Shown: positions 33,952-46,057 of the stretch, piece by piece | Numbering within the stretch: the first letter of the stretch is position 1 | Layout: the number at the start of each line of letters is the position of its first letter | Source: Anarhynchus alexandrinus | Taxonomy: Eukaryota > Chordata > Aves > Charadriiformes > Charadriidae | Assembly (NCBI GenBank): GCA_008711295.1 | Contig: VUYV01000080.1 | Location: 1,614,465 to 1,678,464, forward strand | Reading direction: 5' to 3' | DNA length: 64,000 bases | The notes under the pieces: generated by a model | What the model saw: the letters and a program-made list of their open reading frames with translations, nothing else | Told to the model about the DNA's origin: nothing | Database searches by the model: none | Made by a program: the position numbers and the translations under genes

Positions 33952-36900
33952 CTGCCGAGGGAGAGCCCCCAGGGGAGAGTGTGTCCCCTGCCCCATCCTG
34001 TCCCCACTCACCCCCTCGCCTTCCCTGCATGGAGGGCCCCCCCAAAGCCTCTTTGTTGTGGGGCATCCCGCAGTGCTGTGGGTCTGTGTGAGGAGGCTGA
34101 GGGTGTCATGGGGAGAGGAGTACCCAGGGGGATGCTCCCTTCCCCCTGCCCAGTCTCTGTGGGGAGGGGACAGAGGGGACCAGTAACACCTCAGGATGCC
34201 CAAGGACATGCAGGGGAAATTAAAAGAGGAATTTCAGCCCCACAAAAAAAAAAAAAAACCAAACCTCCCACAGTGCAGGGAGGGATGGGAAGGCTCTAAA
34301 ATCTAAGTTAGGGGTGCCAGGTAAAAAAAGGTGCAGTATTTCTGGGGTACCTTTCAAAAGAGATGAGCCTGAAGCCCACCAGGCAGGTCTCTGCGGGAGA
34401 TGCCCTGGAAAGGGGTGCTGATTGGGGCAGTAAGACGTGGGGCTGATGGCAGCCAAGTGAGGGGCACCAGCATTGCCCATGACCTTGACTTCCCACCCTG
34501 CAGTGCAGCCCCCCACCTCCCTGGCTGCCCGCCAGTGCCACCTTCCATCCCCCCAGGACCAAGGTACCTGCGTCTCGGTGAGCATCAGTGACGTGGCCAC
34601 CTCAAAGCGCTTGGGTCTGGACAGATACTTGTTGAGCTTGAACTGGTTCTCCAGCTCCAGGAGCTGCTGGCTGGTGAAGGCTGTGCGGGGCCGACGGCAC
34701 TTCCCCATCAAGCCGGACTGTGGGGCGGCTGCAGGGCAGACAGCGAGCGGGGGTCAGGGGACAGCGGGGCTGGCGGGGGGGACATCCCCTCGGCAAGCCT
34801 GGGATGAGAAGGAAGGCGAGCGTCTCTTCCATCATCTCCCGCCCCAATAATGGCTTTATTGCCTGCCAGCGAGATACGTTATCAGGCCTCAGTGTGCAAC
34901 TGGGATCAGTCCCGTGACTGAAATTAAACCTCGTTTTTTATTGCCGGGCCACGCAGGTGGCTGCCCAACTGCCAGGGGCTGCGGCGGCAGGGCTGCCCAT
35001 GAGCCCCGCTATCTCGCCCGCAGCCCTTGAAGGCAGCGCGCCGCTGAATCAGGAGGCAGCGGGAACAAAGGGACCTTTGAGAGTCCAGCGTGGGGTGGCT
35101 GCCGCGCCGTGTTTGATCCCCGCTTATCTCCTCTCCGCTGGCTTTATTGTCCCCCCGGGGTTCAATTTTACTGCTTCTCCCAGCACCGCAGCGGCAATCA
35201 AACCCAGAGGTTTGCAGCTGGGAATAAAGTGCCGGAGTGGTGCTGAGGGGGGGGCAGGGGCATTAACGGGAAAGGTCCTTGGCACATCACTGCTGCCGTG
35301 TCTTGGGCGGGAAGACAGAGAGCATCGTGGCCCCAGAGATGCCCTGTTTGGTGAGGGTCGCTCCGGCTCACCCTTTTTGCAAGGCATGGGGCACCATCGA
35401 TGTTATCTCCCTCAGATTCCAGCTTTGATCCCGACCTGCCCATCTCCCAAGGTGTCCACCGAGCCCTTCACAAACACAGCGGTGACGCATGAGGCAGGAA
35501 TTTATGAAGGGGGCATTAACTGATCACGATCCGGGTTTGATCCCAAGTACCTGGATGCTGGGTGGGATGGGTCAAATAGGCAGAGCCCAAGCTGGGCTGG
35601 GGCTCTGCGAATTCCTTGTGCAAGCGGGAATGGAGACGATCCTTCCTGCATCCACAGCCCCACCATGACAGGAGAGACAGCCTGTGGGACCCACCTTGCA
35701 GCCACTGGCCAGTTAAGTTAGGGACTGAATAGAGCTGTGCTGATGGCTCCGACACACACAGTGCATTATTTTGCACACCAAACATATTCCAGGCTAAAAC
35801 CAAATGAGAGGCTCAAAGGACTGACAGGAAAAATATGAACGTCAGGTGAAAGATGGCTCAGCCCTGCAGAGCTCTGCCACAGCTCTGGTTGTACAAACCC
35901 TTGACAGAGACGTGGGACCAAACGGACCCAGGAAGGCTCCTTTTTACTAAGGAAAGGAGGTGCCATGGGGACCAGCATCCGCAGGGATGGGGCAGCCCAA
36001 GCTAACACACCTTGCAGCTCCTCGAGGGGGAAGGCCAGAGATGCGTCAGAAAGAACCGGAGAGGAAATTCATTCAGCCCACGTTGGTGGGGAGATCAACA
36101 CAAAGCAGCTCCAGGCAGAGTCCAGCAGCTGGAGACCTCCAGCACCCAGGGAGCACCCTTTGCTGCCAGAGATGGGAAGATGCACTGGAGCACCCAGTGC
36201 CTCAGTCCCTCTCTGAAGTGGGGGCTGCACTGCGCAGGCTGCCTCTACTGGGTCAGGGAAGGGTCCCTCTGAGCTGGTCCTCTTTCTGGGCATGGTATGC
36301 AGAGGATGCTTTGGAGAAAGAGAAGGGAAGAGGGTGTGCCTGCATCCCAGCATCCAGTAATTTGGGACTTCTGGAGCCGGAGGCTATTTTGCCAGGGGTG
36401 AAGAAATCATATTCCCAGCCTGAATTCCCCATCCCAAAGCAGAGAGCCCAGGGCTTGGCTCCTAGGGCACTGCATCCTGGCTCTAGGGAGCACAGAAGTT
36501 CTTCAGACCACCCTAAAAGGCTCTTCTGTGCCTCCTCCTGCAAGGCCAGATGTGGCCAGACTAAAAACAGATGTGGGAAGAGTGGAGGCACAGAACTGAG
36601 TCTCAACCCCAAAAGCAGGGGGAGTTCAGTCTGCCCAGCTTCAGAGGAGACTGGAAGGCAGTTTGCTTTAACAACACCCCCCTGAGGGACTCACTGTTCC
36701 CCAGGTAAGATGCTGAGGACTGCTTGGTCTAGCAGGGAAAAGAACAGAAAGTTTGCCCAAAAGCCAAATAAATCCAAAAGGGATATATCCCAAATAACTG
36801 CCAATGCAGGGGACCACCCGCTGGAGCATGGTCCCTCTGCCAGCCCCAGGTTCTCCATCTCAGTCTCTCCAATTTGGGCTCAGTGCAGTGGTGTCCATTA

Positions 36901-39900
36901 CAAACCTTGTACAGACCCTGACTTCCCTGGAAACCCGCCTTGCCTCCTGCCCCAGCGCCGACAAAAAAACCCCACACCCTCAAACCCTTCTGGGGTGTTG
37001 TCATACAGTTCAAGCCACCACCAGCCCAAAGCCCAGCCTACACAGGTATGGCTGACCACCTAACCTGTCACCTCCTCTGAAAATACACCCTTCAGCAGCT
37101 ACTATTGTCCATATCCACTGCTCCCCACGGTTCAAGATTCAGCCTGCAGACGAGATGAGGAGAGACCAAACCAACACAGCTCTAAGGTCCACCTGACCTT
37201 CAGCCACCCACAGCAGTGGCTCAGTGTGGACCTGAACCACCAACATCTCTGGCCTCAGACCTGCTGTCAGCTTCCCTGAAGGGCTCTGGCTCCTTTGGGA
37301 GGGGGGGAGACTATGGAGGAAGAGGGTCTGCAATTTCTCACCGGGGAAGGAGCAAAGGGAGGAGGAGGAAGTGGAGTGTTAAGGTATGAGGTAGGTTCCA
37401 GTTTCCCATGCAAAGAGGAAACAATGTTTTGTGGCTACTGGCAGCTCCAGCCTATCCTGCCAGTGTGCTTGGTGGAGTCCTGTTCTCCCCTGTCCTGTGG
37501 CAGGCCATCACATGGACATGGACAGCATTCTCCCAAGGGATGCAGAGGGAGCACCCCCCAGGGCTCGCCTCCACTGGTCCCTGCCAGCTGAGCTATGAAC
37601 CCATCTCCATCACAACCACCACCCCACAGAAAGAATAACCCTTCAGGAAGGCTCTCACCCTTATCCAGCTCCTAGCAGAAGACCAGTGACTGCCTCAGCA
37701 TCACACCTTTGATGGCCAAAGGATTTCCTGTCTGCCCAGCCATCTCCTCCAGTGCTACATCCAGGATCATAGCTCGTCTTAATACCCCTTCAGCCTGGTA
37801 GGGCTCAGACCCCCTGATGGGTGCGTGGCATTTGGCTGCAATATCAGTAAGTAAATTGCTTGGCCTGGAGCCGGGAATGTCCTCTGAGTCTGAGGCCAGG
37901 AGCTCTACAAGGCAGCTGCCTCCTGGATAATTAGATAAAGCTTATAAAGAATTGTTGGTTTATTTGATACAGTTCCGTCTACTTGATAACAAGGGTAATC
38001 CCAGGTTGATATTAACCCACTTGGTTTTAATTTGGTTTGTTTAGCTATAGTTCACTTAACTTTGTGGGCTAGCAGATAAAGGAGAGGAAATTAGCACCCT
38101 GTCTGCTTTGGAAGTGTTTCTCCAGATGTCAGGGCTGGGAGGGGGAGAGGTAGTCTCACGGGTATCAGGGCCATCACCAGAGGCTTCTCCTGGCCTGCTG
38201 GCAGCCCTGAACGTTGTCTGTGGGGCAGCATGCATAAGGGCACCTTCTGCCTCTGCTAGTCCCTTGCTTGCTCCACTGTTGACTGCTGATTGCTGCTTGC
38301 CAGCTGTTTTCCAGCCCGTGTTTCCTGCTGACACCAGACCACTGTGTACCTGCTGAGCCTTGGAAGGCGTTGCTTTTTGAAACGGTTTGCTATGACTTGT
38401 CTTGCCCACTCTCCTAGCCCAGCACAGCCTGTCAGCCAGCTCTCCCCCACTGTGGGTAGGACCTGGCCTGGGCTCCAAGCCATCAAGGTGGTGAGCAGGT
38501 GATGTAGATGAGCGATGTCCCAGCAAAGATGTCTGAGCATCGGGTCCCCAGTGGGGAATCCTCTGCTCTTCTTGAGGGCCTGCAGCTGTGTGTCACCACT
38601 CCTACAACTGTCCTTCGTGGCTCCCACCATCATGCTGCATTTCCACACTGCTACCCAGGGCAAATAAATCACAGCTCCCAGGAATACTGATAGGCACGGC
38701 AACCCGGTGCCAAATGCTCCCCCTGTGCGGTTCAGGAGGTGCTCAAACCCCTAGGACAGGGATCCAGCCTGGCAGCAGCGGAGCCTGGGCAGGCAGCATC
38801 CCACCGGCTGCAGCGAGGGGCAAGCCTGCTCCTGCGCTCAGGCCTTCTTCCCGCATTGCAGCAGAGGCAGCCAGGCGCTGGCTGCGGCTTCGCGGAAGCA
38901 GCTAGCGAGGAAAGCACGGCACCTGCTTGCACCGCAGCGGGAGCACTTCTCTGAGCAACCCCAGCAGCCAAGCCCAGGTCAGGTTCCTAAGCACCACCTC
39001 CCCAGCATCCCACCTCCCCCCCAGCATCCCACCTCCCCATATGCGGATGAGAGCAGGGCGAGCGTGTGCAATGCATCCCCATGGAGCTTGCGGCTTCTGT
39101 TCAGGGGCTGTCCTGCTCCTTCCCCCCACCCTGACTGTCTCCAGGAGACCGAACTGGACTGTGCCTGTAAAACATCTCTACACAGGCAGCTAAAGGAGGA
39201 ATTCATTATTTAGATCTGGAATCTTCCATAAATAAATCACAAGGGTGAGCTCCCTCTGGAATACCCCAGAACATGTCCTAGGAGGCTTTCAGATGCACCT
39301 TTCCCAAATATCTGCCCGCTGCTACCCAGAGAGCTAAACATGACCAGCACCAGCAGCACGGACACTTGTGCTCAGTTGCTCTGGAAACCTCAGCCAGGCA
39401 GGTCTGTCCATCTGTAGGCTGGGTGATGGGACATGGCACACAGGAACCACAGCCAGCCCAGGAGCCCCATGCCAACAGTGGGAGGCTCCTGCTCAGCCCA
39501 CCACCCTCCTCAGAGAAATGAGGAAGGGCTTGGCAGCAGCATGTTCCAGGCTGGACACATGTGCCCCTTCCTGTCTCCGCATACCCACACCACTGTCCCC
39601 ATCCCCACACCATGGCCAGCACACTGGGGCAATATGAGCCCAGACACAGCCATAACGTGCAGCCCTGGCCGGTCCTGGGGACTGCAGGGACAAGGCATGC
39701 TGCAAAGGGACCTGCTTTCAGAGCTTGCAGTGAGCTCACAAGAGGAACGGCACACTTGATAGGACACACTTGAGAACCCAAATGTTCCCAATGGACTGAA
39801 AGAAGGATCTGAAGATGGATGAGGAACAGGGTCTGGTGACACAGTCTACATGGTGGTGAAAATAACAGCAGACGAGGACCGGGGGAGCAAGATCGCTGGG

Positions 39901-42756
39901 AGAACAAGTGTGGAGAGGAGAATAGACCCCAAGCTGAGCATAAGTCCCCCAAGTCAGAAGTGATGTCTGTGGGCGAGGTACAGGCAGGTAGAGCAGTTGC
40001 AAATACACAAAGCTTCATCCTTCTGGTTCAGGGAGTCATTAGCTCAAGCTCTTCATCCAGCTTGGTCCCTCTGCTTTGGGACAGGAGGACATTTGGAAGA
40101 AAAGCCTGAAAGCAGTCAGGATGGAAACCCAGCTTGGAGGAGATGGAAGGAGCTGGGCTGCGTAGTGGGGGAAAGAGAAGGCTGAAAGGGACCTACAGAC
40201 CCTCCTCATGTGCAGAGCAGGCAAGCAAAGAGAACGGAGAGCGGTTTGCTGTGTTTGGCCTGACAAATTTTGGGAGAAAACAAGAGCAAGAAAAGCTTCA
40301 GAGCAGGAAATTTCCTGAAGTGCTAAATCAGAGAACCTGGGGAGAGACAATCCCCACTGCAAAGGAGTCCCCAGAACTGGGAACAAACACCTTTCAGTGC
40401 CGATTTAAAAATCTGCAGCTTTTGCTGCATCCTTATTGCACCTCCATATGTCTCCTTTGTCTCTGCTCTGGGCTCTCCAGGGTCCAGTACCCCCAATACT
40501 TCGGTCAGAAACCACTTTTCCTCTCCTGAACTATCCCAGGAGCCCAGCTCACTGCTTCCCACAAGACTCGTTGACAGATTGTTCCCGTGCATTCTAGCAC
40601 AGCCCAAAAGCTCCTTCCACAAGCCATTCTCATGCCCATGATTTGGGATTTGTCTCCTTCCAGCAGGGTTTTGAGACAACCAGCTCTGGAACTGATCCTG
40701 CACTTGAGAGGGATGTGTCTGTTGATACACAAATATCTCTCCATTATCCCAGCCAGAAGTTGAGCTCAGGGCACAGGGGCAAGTACGGTGGTGTGATCCC
40801 TCTGGTGAAACACAACCCTGCATGAAGTTACCTGGATGCTGAGGTACACTAACAGATCCAGACCCCACAGGGACAATGTGGCCTCTGCAGAGGAGCAGGA
40901 AGGTGTTTCACCACCAGCAAACAGAGATTTTCCCCCTCCCTGTTCTTAACGGCATGCTTGAAGAGTGCACACAGCCCGTAACACCACAGGCTTTTTCTAC
41001 ACCCTTAGGTGCCACCACTGCTTCACAGCTGGATCTATCTTACAGTCTGCAGAGATCCAGGGAAAGGGAGAGAAGCCTGGGGTGAGGAACAGCCTCTTTG
41101 CCTTCAACCTGCACCAGTGTAATTTGAGGAAGGAGCAATGAATGGGATGTTTCATGTAAACTCTCCATTTTTGTGTTATTATTCATCCAGCCAGTATATT
41201 AATTAACTGACTTATCCAGCCATTTCTATTTATTTATTTATTTACTGGGGTCCCTGGTTATTAAGATGCTAAATTCAGCTAATAAATCCGGATACACTGC
41301 TGGGGGTTTATTAACAAGCCACTCTCGGTTTTCTGCCCACTAGCCCCATCTTTGTGGCGACCAGACCTCCACTCACCCCTGCCAGGGTGATGACCCCGGT
41401 GGGACAAGAGCCCGAAGCCGGTCCTTGTGCTGCCCGTGCCCTACAGGACCCTTCCCACCCGTGACCCAGCATTGCAGCGCAGGATCCGGTGCCTGCCCGC
41501 AGCCTTGGCCGTGCCCACTGTGCAGGGGCCGGGCTGCCCGGTTCCTGCGACTCCCGCCGGCACCGGCATCACCGGACCCGCGGAGCCGGCTCATCGCGCC
41601 CGCAGGAGCCGAGCCCGGCGGCGGGCAGCGACCCGGAGCCCCTGCCCCGGGGCTGGATCCGGCCGCGCATCCCTCCGTGCCCCAGCCCCGGCGGGCGGCT
41701 CCAGCCGCAAGAACGCGGGCGGGTTCGTTCCCAACCGCACCGGCCGAGATTTATTCGTTTCCCGGTGCCGGTTCCGGCCGCCGCTTCTTTATTTTCGTTT
41801 CCTTCCCGCCGCGGCGGAGCCGAACGAGCCCGCGGCGGCCGTGCGGGGCCAGCAGCTGGAGCCACGGGCGCTGGCCCGGCCCGGCAGCGGCTCTGCTCTG
41901 CCGGTACCGGGGTGGGCAGTGCCCCGCGGGGCCGTCCCGCAGCACCTGACCGGTGCAGGGCAAGATTTTGCCCTTCAGCTCGGATTCCCGGGGCCCCGCA
42001 GCCCTCGGAGGTCTCCGGCGCGCTGGTCTTGCCTCTCCCTTCCCGGTGGGACCCCCAAACCTGCCCTGGCTGAGGAGCGTGTCCAGGCGCAGCAAGAACC
42101 CCGCATTGGGGTCAGCCCCGAGGGCTCGCCGTCCCCGCCGGGCTCCCGACCCGAACCGCCGGGTAGCCGCGAAGGGGCGGCCTCGCAGAGGCTCAGCCAC
42201 TCGTCCCCGAGGGGATCTGCACCCCATTGTGCCGGCGGGGACCGGGCGGAGCAGAGCCCCCCTAACCCGGGGGTAGGAAGGGGCGAGAACCGCGTCCCGC
42301 CCGACGGGAGGGTCGGTCCCCGGGTCACTCACCGTGGAAGTCGGAGAGCCTCGGCACCAGCATCCCGGCTCGGATCCAGTGCTCCAACGGGAAGGAGCCA
42401 GCCACGGCCGCCTTCAGGTGCTCCGTGCCGGGCGGCGGCAGGTGGGGGATGCCGGTGTAGGTGAAAGCGGGGTGCTGGCCCCCCAGGGCCGGGAGGGGGT
42501 ACACGGCGGGCGGGTAGAGGGCCGGCAAGGCGCCGAGCCCGGGGCCAGGGAGGTGCAGCAAGCTGGGTTTGGGGACGAAGCCAGCCGGGGCGAGGGGCGC
42601 AGCGGCCGGCGGCGCCCGCGGCGAAGGGGTGTCGGAGCGCCCGGCGGGGCCGGGGCTCGCCGCGGGGCTCCCGGGGCTTAGCCCCGGCGGAGAGGCGCTC
42701 CGCGCCGGCTCTTCAGCCAGGAGCGCCTCGATGCGGAAGTTTTGGGACTTCTCCAT
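33634..42756 (-). CDS. MNX2: MNX2 (MNR2) homeobox gene, 3 coding exons
   Basis: Motor-neuron and pancreas homeobox 2, chicken MNR2, is a nuclear homeodomain factor. In chick it can direct somatic motor-neuron identity. Three exons (42756-42333, 34728-34568, 33951-33634) give 300 residues in one frame. The N-terminus [17 protein letters not shown] contains the MNX start and an eh1-like repressor motif (FRIEALL). A Pro/Ala-rich middle follows. The homeodomain spans about residues 152-211, with [19 protein letters not shown] and [12 protein letters not shown], and an acidic Glu-rich tail lies near the end. Asn at the 'LELENQF' position differs from the His I know in MNX1. The homeodomain is interrupted between positions 44 and 45. 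I chose the start MEKS because MNX proteins begin so; an in-frame ATG four codons upstream (MHKP) is an alternative. The gene lies between CFAP65 and IHH, all in the same orientation, and is intact. Confidence 0.93.
34568..34728 (-). CDS. MNX2: MNX2 exon 2, homeodomain helices 1-2
   Basis: The acceptor is CTGTCTGCCCTGCAG and the donor GTACCT; in phase 1, out phase 0. It encodes [20 protein letters not shown] and [17 protein letters not shown]. The exon stops exactly at homeodomain position 44. Confidence 0.95.
34845..35240. promoter_or_regulatory. Candidate intronic enhancer next to MNX2 exon 2
   Basis: AT-rich stretches alternate with GC: AATAATGGCTTTATTG, CGTTATCAGG and GCTTATCTCC (GATA-like on one strand), GGCTTTATTGTC (CDX/HOX-like) and GGACCTTTGAG (TCF-like). 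No frame is conserved. Assignment rests on composition and motif clustering. Confidence 0.35.
37830..38100. promoter_or_regulatory. Candidate GATA/homeodomain enhancer in MNX2 intron 1
   Basis: GGATAATTAGATAAAG supplies a TAATTA core overlapping AGATAA. TTGATA, TTGATAAC, a second TTGATA and GCAGATAAAGG follow within 160 bases, with TTTAATTTGG between. At least four GATA-type sites occur in an otherwise GC-rich intron. Confidence 0.38.
39185..39245. promoter_or_regulatory. Small AT-rich island in MNX2 intron 1
   Basis: GAATTCATTATTTAGATC and CCATAAATAAATCAC form a sharply bounded 60-base AT-rich block, consistent with a homeodomain-bound element. Function is unknown. Confidence 0.28.
41120..41335. 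promoter_or_regulatory. AT-rich element just downstream of the MNX2 CpG island
   Basis: Contains TTATTATTCATCCAGCC, ATATTAATTAACTGAC, a (TTTA)4 microsatellite at about 41226-41244, GGTTATTAAG and GTTTATTAACAAG. The TTAATTAA palindrome is a dimeric homeodomain site. It lies about 1 kb inside intron 1 from exon 1. Confidence 0.35.
42333..42756 (-). CDS. MNX2: MNX2 exon 1
   Basis: Encodes 141 codons plus one base before donor GTGAGT. Features are the eh1-like N-terminus ([16 protein letters not shown]), a Pro/Ala/Ser-rich segment, [31 protein letters not shown] and ending PRLSDFH. The Tyr/Pro-rich stretch before 'HWIRAGM' is typical of MNX factors. Confidence 0.92.
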
Positions 42757-43019
42757 GGGCTTGTGCATGGCCCGGCTCAGTGTGGAGCCACCGGGCCCCC
42801 CGGCACCCTGCCGCTCCCCTGCCAGGGCACAGCCCGGCCGGGCAGCCCCGGGCCAGCCCCGGCACCGGCGGGCATCCACCCGCGGGGCCCCGCCGCGCCG
42901 CGCTCCGCGGGGCTGCCCTCGGGGGCAGCCCTCCTCTCCGCTCCTCCTCCCGGGCACTCGCTCGCCCGTCGGCACCGGGGGGGGTGTTTTAACCCCCCCT
43001 CCACCTGCCCCAGCTCCCC

Positions 43020-43024
43020 ATTGG
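43020..43024 (-). promoter_or_regulatory. MNX2: CCAAT box upstream of MNX2
   Basis: CCAAT on the minus strand, about 265 bases upstream of the ATG, in GAGCCAATGGGG. A TTAAAA element lies about 30 bases further toward the gene. It is a plausible core-promoter element, but motif evidence only. Confidence 0.35.
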
Positions 43025-45589
43025 CTCCGCGCCGGCCCCCCGCCCCGGCCTGCCTCCCCGCGGGCCCCGGCCGGGATCCCTCCTCCGGCTCCCTCGTCCT
43101 CTGGCCACGACAGCGGGGACACTCCGAGGTCTGCCTGGACCAGTTTGCCTCTTCCCCCCCCGAGCTTCACAACACAGCCCAGCCCTGGTCCACACCCAGG
43201 GTGTCCCCCCAGCCTGCAGGACCCGCTGCCCAGGGCACATCATCCTGATACCAAGCCAATCTCACTTTCCTTAGTGCCGCTCCATGGGGAAGCGGGTCTG
43301 TGGTTGCAGCGGCTGGAGGATATCTGGAAAGACTAGGTGGACTTCAGCACACATAGGCAAAGCCCTCCTGGGCTCCAGTGCTGCCCTGGCTCTGCAGACC
43401 CCCCAGGCACTTAGGAGGCAGAGTGTCTACTTGGGAAAGCAGGAGAGGCTCTCACTCACCAGCAGACTCCTCCGCACCCCATGCACTGGGGATCACCAGC
43501 AATGCCCAGCTGTGCAATTTTCCATTACACCACTCTGGGCCAGGGAGAGCCTGTGGACCTGAGACAGACACACACACAAGTGCCCACCACCCTCCATCAC
43601 TAATATCTGTCCAAGATGCCAATAGAGGAGGTGCCTATGGGCAGACTGTTACTCATTTGCCAGGTCTTATCTTACCCGGACAAGACACAGCCTGGAGAGT
43701 GGCACCAGGGAAGGGCAGAGACGAAAGCCTTGGCTGGTCTGGGAGATGACCCTGGTGGGTGACAAGGGGCAGAGCTGGCCCAGACCCCCAGCACTGGCCT
43801 TCAGGGAGAAGCAGAGCACATGTGAGAGCATTTGTGGTCTCTGGCATCAGGGGTCTGCGTCTGTCTGGCTCTGGGTTCCACCCTGTTCCATGCTCACACA
43901 GCACGACAAGCCTCTGCTTGTTCATGTCTGATGATGGACCCTGCTCTTTGGAAGGTGAGGCAACCACTATTGCCTTGCCTAAATATTGTAACTGCTAAAG
44001 GGAGCTCCCATCCCTGTACTTCTTCCTCCTTCAGCATTTCCAGCACTGCTGTATTCCCTGAGCACGAGATGGGTCCATCCCCCTGTATCCTATGTCCCAC
44101 AGAAGCTGTAAGCAGATGCCCAGGGAGGAGAAAGATAGGTGTGTGTGGAACCTTCCTCAGCCTCCTGTACATTGTCTGCTCTTGGGCTTCTCTTCCCCAT
44201 GCCCATCCAGTCTGGTCCGCAGCCTGCTGAGCTCCTTGCACGCACATTACCCAACTGTAGGGAGCTCCAAAGGTCCCACATGTGGGACAACTTCCTCCTT
44301 CTGTTGCCCACGCCTGGCTCCCACCATCTTCACTGGGTGACCCCAAATCCTTGTACAGGAACACAACAGCCCTTTTCCAGCTGCCTCCCTGGGAGGGAGG
44401 AGGGCAGGATTCAGCCCCATGGACAGCCCAGGAGGGGATTTGGGGTAGATGTCACCCCACAGTAACACACCCTACTTGGACAGGGAGTACTGAAGGTGGA
44501 ACAGTGTCCCTTTCCACCCCCCAGCACCCCTGTGCCTGGTGCTATACCCTCTCTCCACCATCAGGGAGGCTGTAGGACTCATTCCTTTCCATCCCCCTCT
44601 GCTTTCCCAGGACAGAAGTCAATGTTCTTGCCAAGCAAAAGGACCTCAAGCCCTTTCCCTCTCCCCCCATGTGGAAAGCCATCCCTGCCAAGCAGCAGGC
44701 ATGGACAGGACAAAATTTGGGCAGTAATGGAGCAGCCTGGCTCCCAAGCACGTGGGAAAACTGCAGCAAGTATCCACGGAGCGGAGGGCACAGCGGAGAT
44801 ACAACTCTTCTGCTGCAGGTCAACAGCCTGCAACGGTGATAGCAGCAAGGGAGGAGCCACCACTTCTTCATCTGAGTCCCCAGGCCTGGGCTCAAGGATT
44901 GCAATGGCTTGTTAGCTTTGCACAGGGAACGTGTCTTGAGACCCAGGGCAGAGATTGGGGCTGCCATACCGAGGCACAACAGAAAAGTCACCACCACCAC
45001 AGTGACCACCATGGGGTGGCAGATGGGCAGCCTGGGAGAGCCTGGGTAACCCCTGCCAAGCCCTGAGATCATCTGTGACTGTACTCACTGTAGCTCAGGC
45101 AATGGGAGCAGGGCTTGAGCGAGGCTTGTTTGGGGGGGTCTGGGTCACAGCACCAAGTCACAGTCTTACTGTCCTCAAGGAAGTCCCCTGCACTATCCAG
45201 GAAAGCTGTCCCAAGACAAGCAACTCCTCCAAGGACCAGCAGCCCACACTGGTGCCCAATCCACTGATCCCAGGATGATGCGAGTACAAGCAGCCAAGCT
45301 GCAGCCTTTGAATTGTACAAGCAAGAAGCCTTCGCAGGCACCAGCCATAAAACCTGGGTGGAAACATCCCAATAAAGAAATCTAGGAAAATCATGGAGGG
45401 AGTTCCCTCTTCCAGATCAGTCGAACCCAGACACTCGGACCCTGCAAGAGGGTTGTTCAGGGATGGAGCAGCTGAGACACAGCCCATACCACGTAGGGCA
45501 GAGAGCTGGATCCCAGGTCTGTACAGAGGAGAGCCGTGTCGGGCGGTGGCTGGCAGAATGGGCGGGATGCAGGCAGTGATAGATACCAG

Positions 45590-45690
45590 GTTGCTGATGA
45601 GTTCACAGTCTTCAGGGTCATTAATCAGATCAGAGCTGGATTAAGGTGTCCGAGGTCTGATTAGCTTCATTTCCCGCCTCAGGAAGGAGG
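45590..45690. promoter_or_regulatory. Island with repeated GATTA cores
   Basis: CATTAATCAGATCAG, CTGGATTAAGG and TCTGATTAGC give three bicoid/paired-type TAATC/GATTA cores within 70 bases, on both strands. It is a candidate regulatory element of MNX2 or IHH. Confidence 0.33.
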
Positions 45691-45974
45691 GAACTCTCTT
45701 CCCCATCCATCAGGTCCTCTGGTGACAGATCACCTGGTTACTAACTAGATCTGAGGACTGTAATAAGTGAACATGACTGTGGCCTGGCCCCTTACCTCTG
45801 TCCAGCATCCTTCCTCCACAGAAGATCTAAGGCAACCCCAAACATCAGCCACAGGTAGCAGACCCCACCACATCAGCCAGAGAGACAGCTCGTTCCCACA
45901 GCCTGGGGATGCAGGACACTGTGGACAGGAGCTGCCCCAGGAAACCACCCCAGTTCAGGAGAAAGTGGAGTTTA

Positions 45975-46057
45975 ATCATAGAATCATAGAATGGTTTAGG
46001 TTGGAAAGGACCTTGAAGATCATCGAGTTCCAACCCCCCTGCTATAGGCAGGGACAG
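45975..46057 (-). mobile_element. CR1 LINE 3' terminus
   Basis: The extreme 3' end of a CR1 element inserted on the minus strand. It shows the terminal 8-base repeat read in reverse (AATCATAGAATCATAGAAT), then GGTTTAGGTTGGAAAGGACC and CATCGAGTTCCAACCCCCCT. Only about 80 bases remain, as is common for 5'-truncated CR1 copies. Confidence 0.9.

Larger units (their letters stand above)
34729..42332 (-). other. MNX2: MNX2 intron 1
   Basis: A 7.6-kb intron, unusually large beside the 616-base intron 2. I see no nested gene. It contains AT-rich islands at 34845-35240, 37830-38100, 39185-39245 and 41120-41335, a 17-base direct duplication (CAGCATCCCACCTCCCC) at about 39002-39039, and the downstream half of the exon 1 CpG island. 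Confidence 0.6.
41400..43110. promoter_or_regulatory. MNX2: CpG island spanning the MNX2 promoter and exon 1
   Basis: CpG-dense from about 41.4 kb through exon 1 to about 43.1 kb, with GGGCGG-type Sp1 boxes. Size and position are typical of a Polycomb-regulated developmental homeobox gene. The long plus-strand frames in this island (up to 345 codons) are GC-driven and not genes. Confidence 0.75.

Noticed and set aside
41427..42464. Plus-strand open frame of 345 codons
   Set aside because: Antisense to MNX2 exon 1 within its CpG island. GC-rich DNA lacks stops, and there is no recognisable domain.
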